From positions 186,001 through 250,000 of the forward strand of contig NZ_JAJSEC010000006.1 of NCBI RefSeq assembly GCF_021272185.1: a stretch of 64,000 nucleotides of DNA. The letters are read 5' to 3'. Shown piece by piece: positions 63,983 to 64,000 of the stretch. This DNA comes from Roseivivax sp. GX 12232 (GTDB taxonomy: Bacteria > Pseudomonadota > Alphaproteobacteria > Rhodobacterales > Rhodobacteraceae). How positions within the stretch are numbered: the first letter of the stretch is position 1; each line of letters opens with the position of its first letter. A model generated the notes under the pieces. The model was not told the DNA's origin and did not search any database. It was given only the letters and a program-made list of their open reading frames with translations. The position numbers and the translations under genes were made by a program.

Positions 63983-64000
63983 AATCCATCAGCACCTTGT
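63966..64000 (-). CDS. C-terminal end of an upstream gene (partial)
   Basis: An open frame runs leftward from the right edge and ends ...KVLMDYVGED before a TGA that overlaps the MaoC start by 17 bases. Eleven codons are too few to name the family. The coupled spacing matches neighbouring genes, so it is probably the preceding gene of the same operon. It could be a chance frame. Confidence 0.3.
   Translation of the reverse strand, partial: KVLMDYVGED

Noticed and set aside
1-64000. Mobile elements, tRNA or rRNA genes, CRISPR arrays and attachment sites.
   Set aside because: I searched by eye for transposase/integrase-like proteins, regular repeat-spacer patterns and tRNA-like clover sequences and found none; a profile search would be needed to exclude them fully.

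Overview
The window is high-GC DNA (roughly two thirds G+C by eye) packed with short-spaced operons: ATGA, GTGA and TGATG start/stop overlaps are common. Gene content (stacked ABC transporters, LacI and GntR/FCD regulators, many acyl-CoA enzymes) and protein character suggest a Rhodobacterales-type alphaproteobacterium (Roseobacter/Paracoccus/Salipiger relatives). That placement is inference. No rRNA, tRNA, CRISPR, IS or phage genes were seen. The window looks like accessory catabolic DNA, perhaps from a megaplasmid or catabolic island.

Layout. 0-2 kb: end of a sugar ABC permease gene divergent from a LacI regulator. 2.2-5 kb: an orphan GAF-PAS histidine kinase and a GntR regulator. 5.1-12.2 kb: a leftward dipeptide/oligopeptide-type ABC operon with two tandem binding proteins. 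12.6-20.0 kb: a leftward seven-gene operon made of a spermidine/putrescine-type ABC transporter, a PuuE-like polysaccharide deacetylase, a CaiB/BaiF CoA-transferase and an acyl-CoA dehydrogenase. 20.4-26.1 kb: the divergent partner operon (MmgE/PrpD protein, cupin, SDR, crotonase-fold protein, FAS1/HTD2-type hydratase, malonyl-CoA synthetase). 26.1-28.0 kb: an amidase and a GntR/FCD regulator. 28.6-30.9 kb: split MaoC hydratase subunits plus an acyl-CoA ligase. 31.0-39.8 kb: a FadN-type beta-oxidation fusion, thiolase, TIM-barrel protein and a complete Liv-type branched-chain amino-acid-like ABC transporter.

40.1-64 kb is the most unusual part. It is a mosaic of one- to four-gene operons on alternating strands: acyl-CoA ligases, an adrenodoxin-type ferredoxin, two VOC proteins, a Rieske oxygenase, crotonases, five SDRs counting a PECR-like reductase, a thiolase, an acetoin/pyruvate-dehydrogenase-like E1-alpha/E1-beta/E2 operon with its E3 about 8 kb away, an acyl-CoA dehydrogenase, a Rieske ferredoxin, two ThuA-domain proteins, an alpha/beta hydrolase and a MaoC hydratase. 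It also holds an intact 322-codon adenylation-fold protein that lacks its catalytic motifs. Almost every divergent promoter from 4 to 60 kb carries an AT-rich GTATAC, GTATGC or GTATTC element. Three GntR-family genes lie in the window and each has such an element next to it. The simplest reading is one regulon, or a few overlapping ones, that imports an unknown substrate, activates it with CoA, oxygenates it with the Rieske enzyme and degrades it by beta-oxidation, with a 2-oxoacid dehydrogenase handling a keto-acid product. The substrate cannot be read from sequence.
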